Below are positions 59,893-64,000 of a stretch of DNA of 64,000 bases, piece after piece; position 1 is the stretch's first letter; each line of letters begins with the position of its first letter. This DNA is from Acrocarpospora phusangensis. GTDB lineage: Bacteria > Actinomycetota > Actinomycetes > Streptosporangiales > Streptosporangiaceae. The translations under genes were made by a program, and so were the position numbers. The notes under the pieces are model-generated. The model was given only the letters and a program-made list of their open reading frames with translations, searched no databases and was not told where the DNA came from. Location: positions 1-64,000 of the forward strand of contig NZ_BOOA01000041.1 in the NCBI RefSeq assembly GCF_016862995.1, in the 5' to 3' direction.

Positions 59893-61077
59893 ATGAGAAG
59901 AACATTGATCATGCTGGGAGTGGCCGGGCTCACGGTCGCGCTGGCCATGCCCGCGCAGGCCGAGCCCGGCAGGCACGACGGGTACGGCCGCGCGACCCTG
60001 ACCGGGTTCGCCTCCCTCCCGGCCCAGACGTACGTCCCCGGGAGCGAGCCGTCCGGCTCCCTGCTCGGCACCACCCCGACGAACGGCATCACCCCGCCGT
60101 TCCCGGGCCAGCCGGTGCAGGGCTTCAGCGGCATCGTCAGCCGCGGCGACGGCACCTTCGACGTGCTCTCCGACAACGGGTACGGCCAGAAGGCCAACAG
60201 CTCCGACTTCCTCCTCCGGGTGCACCACATCAAGCCGTCGTTCAAGGACGGCAAGGTCAAGGTGCTCGGCGGCGTCAACCTGACCGACCCGCACGGCAAG
60301 GTGCCGTTCCCGCTGACCCGCCAGGACCGCAAGCTCACCGGCGCCGACTTCGACGTGGAGTCGATCCTGCGCACGGGCGACGGCACGTACTGGATCGGCG
60401 ACGAGTTCGGCCCGTGGCTGCTGCACTTCTCGGCGAGTGGCAAGCTGCTGGAGGCGCCGATCGCGCTGCCGGGCGTGCGGGCTCCGGAGAACCCGTACCT
60501 GAACGGCGGCACGCCGAACCTGGGTTCGAGCAAGGGTTTCGAAGGCATGGCCCGGTCGGTGGACGGGCGCACGCTCTACCCCCTGCTTGAGGGCACGGTC
60601 GCCGGCGACCCGGCGGGCACGCTGCGCATCAACGAGTTCGACCTGCGCCGTCGCGCGTACACGGGCAAGCGCTGGACCTACCAGCTGGACGCGCCCTCGA
60701 ACGCCATCGGCGACTTCATCGCCATCGACAAGCGCCGCTTCCTGGTGATCGAGCGCGACAACAACCAGGGCGACGCGGCCGCCTTCAAGAAGATCTTCGA
60801 GGTGACCATGGACCGCGACACCACCCGCAAGACCCTCGTCGCGGACCTGCTCGACCTGGCCAACCCCAAGCACATCGGCGGCTTCGGCGACACCTTCCGC
60901 TTCCCGTTCCAGACCATCGAGGACGTCGTCATCCTCGACGACCGCACCCTCGGCGTCCTGGACGACAACAACTACCCGTTCTCCAACGGCCGCACCCCGG
61001 GCGTGGCCGACAACAACGAGTTCATCACCATCCGCCTGACCCGCGACCTCCACGCGGACAAGCGCGTCTACTCCTGA
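59893..61077 (+). CDS. secreted esterase-like protein of the phytase-like family (PF13449 type)
   Basis: 394 aa from the ATG at 59893. The signal peptide ends AMPAQA. The mature beta-propeller-like domain has FSGIVSRGDGTFDVLSDNGYG, LTGADFDVESILRTGDGTYWIGDEFGPWLLHFSASG, FEGMARSVDGRTLYPLLEG and FLVIERDNNQGD, the acidic metal-binding clusters of esterase-like phytase proteins. It is probably a secreted phosphodiesterase or phosphatase. A strong terminator follows. Confidence 0.9.
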   Translation: MRRTLIMLGVAGLTVALAMPAQAEPGRHDGYGRATLTGFASLPAQTYVPGSEPSGSLLGTTPTNGITPPFPGQPVQGFSGIVSRGDGTFDVLSDNGYGQKANSSDFLLRVHHIKPSFKDGKVKVLGGVNLTDPHGKVPFPLTRQDRKLTGADFDVESILRTGDGTYWIGDEFGPWLLHFSASGKLLEAPIALPGVRAPENPYLNGGTPNLGSSKGFEGMARSVDGRTLYPLLEGTVAGDPAGTLRINEFDLRRRAYTGKRWTYQLDAPSNAIGDFIAIDKRRFLVIERDNNQGDAAAFKKIFEVTMDRDTTRKTLVADLLDLANPKHIGGFGDTFRFPFQTIEDVVILDDRTLGVLDDNNYPFSNGRTPGVADNNEFITIRLTRDLHADKRVYS

Positions 61078-61085
61078 CCCCAGAC

Positions 61086-61110
61086 GGTGACCGGGCGACG
61101 CCCGGTCACC
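61086..61110 (+). terminator. two-way terminator between convergent genes
   Basis: GGTGACCGGGC (61086-61096) and GCCCGGTCACC (61100-61110) form an 11-bp perfect stem with a 3-nt loop, 8 bp after the esterase-like gene. Confidence 0.75.
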
Positions 61111-61117
61111 GCTCTGT

Positions 61118-62047
61118 TCACGCTCCTTGTTCGCCCGCGACCTGGATGATCGTCTTGCCGGGTGTACGGCGGTGGCGGGCGAACGCGGCGGCCGTCTCGG
61201 AAAGCGGTCGTACGGCGCCCACGATGGGCTTGAGCCGTCCGGTCCGGAGCCGCCGGGCGAGGGCGGCCAGCTGGGCGCGGTCGGGTTCGACGACGAAGAA
61301 GACCGCCCGACCGTCCTCGGGCTGCACGGTCGGCGGCATGGCGATGCTGACGAGGGTGCCGCCAGGGCGTACCAGTTCGGTCGATCGCGCGAGGACGTCG
61401 CCGCCGATGACGTCGAACACCACGTCCACCTCACCGGCGTGCCGCAGATCGTCGGCGTCCAGGTCGAGGAAGGTCTGCGCGCCGAGGCCGAGCGCGACCT
61501 CACGGTCCTCGGCCCGGCCGGTGCCGATCACGACGGCACCAACCTCTCGCGCGAGCTGCACGGCGATCGAGCCGACGCCGCCCGCGGCACCGTGAACGAG
61601 GACGGTCTGGCCGGTCGTCAGGCGGGCGTGGTCGAACAGTCCCTGCCATGCGGTCAGTCCGGAAATGGGCAGCGCGGCGGCCACGGCGTGGTCGATGTCG
61701 GCCGCGAGGGGGGCGAGGTTGCGCGCCTCCACCGCGGTGTACTCGGCCAGGGATCCGTTGCGGGCCCAGTCCGTCAGTCCGAACACCCGCTGGCCCACGG
61801 TGAGGCCGGTGGTTCCGTAGCCGAGTTCGACCACGACGCCGGACAGTTCGTGCCCGGGGATGCTGGGCGTCCGGTCACGGCCGGCGCGATCAGTCCACGT
61901 TCCCGGCCAGTCCAGCTCTCCGGGGGTGAAGCCCGCGGCGTGCACGCGTACGATGACGTCGTTCTCCGCGGCGTGGGGATAGGGCATGTCGGTCAGGGTG
62001 AGACCACCGACACCCGCGTCACGATCCCGCACGGTAATCGCTCGCAT
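61118..62047 (-). CDS. NADP-dependent quinone oxidoreductase (zinc-free MDR family)
   Basis: 309 aa. It is a medium-chain reductase without zinc-ligand cysteines, with a GroES-like N-domain (PHAAENDVIVRVHAAGFTPGELDWPGTW), PGHELSGVVVELG and the nucleotide motif VHGAAGGVGSIAVQLARE. The residue pattern GTGRAED favours NADPH. It probably reduces quinones or enones. Confidence 0.9.
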   Translation of the reverse strand: MRAITVRDRDAGVGGLTLTDMPYPHAAENDVIVRVHAAGFTPGELDWPGTWTDRAGRDRTPSIPGHELSGVVVELGYGTTGLTVGQRVFGLTDWARNGSLAEYTAVEARNLAPLAADIDHAVAAALPISGLTAWQGLFDHARLTTGQTVLVHGAAGGVGSIAVQLAREVGAVVIGTGRAEDREVALGLGAQTFLDLDADDLRHAGEVDVVFDVIGGDVLARSTELVRPGGTLVSIAMPPTVQPEDGRAVFFVVEPDRAQLAALARRLRTGRLKPIVGAVRPLSETAAAFARHRRTPGKTIIQVAGEQGA

Positions 62048-62274
62048 GCTAGAAATCCTTTCAGTCGCCTTCGCTGGTACGGGCTGGCCACGAGAGCCGC
62101 CATGATCAGCACGCTACACAGACGACCAGGGCATTCTTTGCCGGTAAGGGCTCGCATCGCTCTCGTTGTGAGGTCCGGTCAGCTCGGCCAGGGTGAGCCG
62201 ACGATGCGCCCGACCGTCGTCGTACGCCGGAAGCCGGGGATGGCACAACCCGAGCAGCCCCGCCGCATCGGTAA

Positions 62275-62640
62275 TCACCCATGTGGATAGGTTTGCGCCA
62301 AGGTGAGAGCAGAGACTCGAGAAAAAGCACAAGTCATCACCGGCATGCCAGCCCGTAATTCGGCACCGCACACACCGTCCTGCATAAGGGAGTCGAGCGC
62401 GCGAGGCCCTGTTCCCGGGCGAAGATCCACCGTCGCGCATCCGCATCCGCAGCGCCCGGTGACGACTGCCGAAGGGACCTGAGCCCGAAGTTCATTCGCG
62501 CCCGGGAAGTTCTGCACGAGGAGCGCCAGAATGACCGCCTGCTCCTCGGCTGTCAGATGGCGTTCGCGGGGCGACTTGAACTCTCGATCTGCTTGATCGC
62601 TCAGGGCGCGCGCTCCCGCTTTCAGCGCTTCGGCTCCAGC
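62275..62640 (-). pseudogene. fragment of a small actinobacterial protein, decayed
   Basis: One minus-strand frame reads RERHLTAEEQAVILALLVQNFPGANELRAQVPSAVVTGRCGCGCATVDLR, which has the look of the N-terminal half of a known roughly 110-aa actinobacterial protein (LTxEExAVLxLLLxxDFPGAxxLRxQ...GRCxCGCxxVDL). The frame then runs into unrelated sequence, with no start codon of good quality. The rest of 62048-62663 shows no convincing gene, only a short non-conserved-looking frame at 62114-62446. Confidence 0.45.
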
Positions 62641-62663
62641 CGGGGCTGAACAAAAGAAAAGGG

Positions 62664-62734
62664 AGGTGGAGACGGGATTTGAACCCGTGTAGACGGCTTT
62701 GCAGGCCGTTGCCTCGCCTCTCGGCCACTCCACC
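62664..62734 (-). tRNA. tRNA-Cys (anticodon GCA), copy 2
   Basis: The minus strand has the same acceptor stem, D-arm, T-arm and CTGCAAA loop as copy 1 at 74-147. The lowest anticodon-stem pair is A-T instead of G-C (ACGGC/GCCGT vs GCGGC/GCCGC), a compensated change, and CCA is not encoded here. Confidence 0.95.
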
Positions 62735-62747
62735 GGGGAAGGTTCCG

Positions 62748-62819
62748 AGCGGAAGACGGGATTCGAACCCGCGACCCTCACCTTGGCAAGGTGATGCTCT
62801 ACCACTGAGCCACTTCCGC
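62748..62819 (-). tRNA. tRNA-Gly (anticodon GCC), copy 2
   Basis: It is identical to copy 1 except for one T-loop base (TTCGAATCC vs TTCGACTCC). It lies 13 bp upstream of tRNA-Cys copy 2. A TAGAAT -10-like element lies about 25 bases upstream on the minus strand. Confidence 0.95.
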
Positions 62820-62869
62820 GACCGCCTTGCGGCGACCCCCGGATTCTAGCGGGTTTCCACGCCTGCTAG

Positions 62870-63535
62870 CTAATCGTGGGCGCGCGTGGCGAGATTCCGG
62901 AACGCGCGGTCGGCGCCGCGCTCGATCGCGGGGAGCATCAGGAAGATCTCGAGGATGCGGGTGAGGCGGTGGACTTCGATGCGGTGGAAGTCCGGGCCCT
63001 CCGCGCGGGCCAGGACGAGGGAGAGCGCCAGCGGGGGGAGTGGCGCGGTGATCAGGTGGACGCCCGACTCCAGGGTGGAGGCCGTGGGCCTGGCCGGGGT
63101 CTCGTCCGGGTACGGGATGACGTCGGGCGCGCGCCAGCTGGAGTAGACGGTCTCCCGGGGGATGCGGTCGGTCCCGGCGGCGGCCCAGTCGGCGCTGAAG
63201 AGGACCGGCATGGAGTCGATGAGGGTGGCCAGGGCGCGTTCGCCCGCCGTGGTCAGGAACTTGAGGATCTCGAGTTCGGGGTAGGTGCCGGGGGCCTCCC
63301 GGGTGGACCAGACGCCTTCGACCTTGATGTCGTCGATCCGCTCCAGGGCGCTGGTCAGATACTCCCGCGGCGCCGCGTCCGGCCAGTAGACGGTGAAGTC
63401 GTCGACGGCCCGGCCGTCGCCGCGTTCGAGCACGATGACCTGGGTGATGTCCGCGCCGGCCGAGCCGAGCGCGCTGGTCACCTGGCCCAGCGAACCCGGA
63501 CGATCCGGGACGGCGATGCGCAGCCGCAGCAACAT
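62870..63535 (-). CDS. ACT-domain protein with unknown C-terminal region
   Basis: 221 aa from the ATG at 63535 (GGAGGTCGTC upstream). The N-terminal ACT domain (MLLRLRIAVPDRPGSLGQVTSALGSAGADITQVIVLERGDGRAVDDFTVYWP) is followed by a region with LEILKFLTTAGERALATLIDSMPVLFSADWAA and a long helix. It is probably an amino-acid-sensing regulator of actinobacteria; partner unknown. It is divergent from dus. Confidence 0.88.
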   Translation of the reverse strand: MLLRLRIAVPDRPGSLGQVTSALGSAGADITQVIVLERGDGRAVDDFTVYWPDAAPREYLTSALERIDDIKVEGVWSTREAPGTYPELEILKFLTTAGERALATLIDSMPVLFSADWAAAGTDRIPRETVYSSWRAPDVIPYPDETPARPTASTLESGVHLITAPLPPLALSLVLARAEGPDFHRIEVHRLTRILEIFLMLPAIERGADRAFRNLATRAHD

Positions 63536-63628
63536 GACGACCTCCCCGACCACTCCAGATTCCCAGGTTATCGGCCCAAACACGATCTTGTAACCCGAGG
63601 ACACGCTCAAAGCCGGGACAATGGCATG

Positions 63629-64000
63629 GTGAAAATCGGGACCCTTGACGTCTGGCCGCCGGTGGTGCTCGCGCCGATGGCCGGAATCACCAACATCGCC
63701 TTCCGCACGCTCTGCCGCGAACAGGGCGGCGGGATCTTCGTGTGCGAGATGATCACTTCCCGGGCGCTGGTGGAGCGGAACCCGCTGACCTTCGAGATGA
63801 TCAAGTTCGGCGAGACCGAACGGCCCAGGAGCCTCCAGCTGTACGGGGTGGACCCCGTCATCATCGGCCGAGCCGCCAAGATGATCGCGGAGGAGGACCT
63901 GGCCGACCACATCGACCTGAACTTCGGGTGCCCGGTGCCGAAGGTCACCCGGCGCGGGGGCGGGTCGGCGTTGCCGTACAAGCGGAGGCTGTTGCGGGAG
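63629..64000 (+). CDS. dusB: tRNA-dihydrouridine synthase (partial, runs off the window)
   Basis: The first 124 codons of a Dus protein, GTG start. FMN/tRNA-binding motifs are visible: LAPMAGITNIAFRTLCREQGGGIFVCEMITSRALVERN, SLQLYGVDPVIIGRAAKM and DLNFGCPVPKVTRRGGGSAL, in which the catalytic Cys is that of FGCPVPKV. It reduces uridines in the tRNA D-loop. The gene continues past position 64000. Confidence 0.93.
   Translation, partial: MKIGTLDVWPPVVLAPMAGITNIAFRTLCREQGGGIFVCEMITSRALVERNPLTFEMIKFGETERPRSLQLYGVDPVIIGRAAKMIAEEDLADHIDLNFGCPVPKVTRRGGGSALPYKRRLLRE

Noticed and set aside
62114-62446. 110-aa frame near tRNA copy 2
   Set aside because: No recognisable domain or start signal; overlaps the decayed gene fragment.

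Overview
The window is a chromosomal segment of a high-GC filamentous actinobacterium, most likely of the order Streptosporangiales. The evidence is the uniformly GC-rich third codon positions, GTG/TTG starts, a large AfsR/SARP regulator, two DUF574-type methyltransferases, an XRE-DUF5753/DUF397 (Scr1/Scr2-like) pair, a divergent glgC/glgA pair and a cellulase preceded by a textbook CebR box. I see no rRNA, CRISPR array, insertion sequence, integrase or phage gene.

Layout. 0-6.5 kb: tRNA-Cys and tRNA-Gly, an FtsX-type permease, an M14 carboxypeptidase and a small-ORF/glmS operon. 6.5-22 kb: a GH12 cellulase (two FN3 domains, CBM2) under a CebR box, a GntR regulator, lipoproteins, glgC/glgA for glycogen/maltosyl-phosphate synthesis, a decayed histidine kinase, a GNAT enzyme, an ABC exporter, secreted proteins, a PAP2 phosphatase and a NUDIX hydrolase. 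22-37 kb: the least ordinary part. A minus-strand operon pairs a DAHP synthase with an MFS exporter and a chorismate-lyase-like enzyme. Divergent to it are an ATP-grasp protein and a 977-aa membrane-tethered sigma-factor-like protein with long tandem repeats. Next come a protein with seven zinc-knuckle repeats and three HTH modules, an unknown partner, and a 992-aa SARP/NB-ARC/TPR regulator. 37-45 kb: DUF574 methyltransferases, XRE regulators, DUF397, an RsbW-like kinase, small coupled ORFs, a NADAR protein and an unusual amidotransferase-like/CysS-C-terminal fusion.

44.8-52.9 kb is an aldarate/uronate catabolic cluster: uronate dehydrogenase, ABC importer, IclR regulator, 5-dehydro-4-deoxyglucarate dehydratase, glucarate dehydratase and one unknown protein. 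Three matching dyads sit at its promoters. 52.9-59.9 kb is a rhamnoside-utilisation cluster: LacI regulator, ABC importer and GH78 rhamnosidase, with two LacI-type palindromes in the divergent region. Neither importer has its own ATPase. The end holds a phytase-like esterase, a quinone oxidoreductase, a degraded region, a second tRNA-Cys/tRNA-Gly pair, an ACT-domain protein and the start of dus.

The best candidate for an undescribed system is the 22-37 kb block. It looks like a compact chorismate-diverting metabolic unit next to unusual regulators, but its function is inference only.
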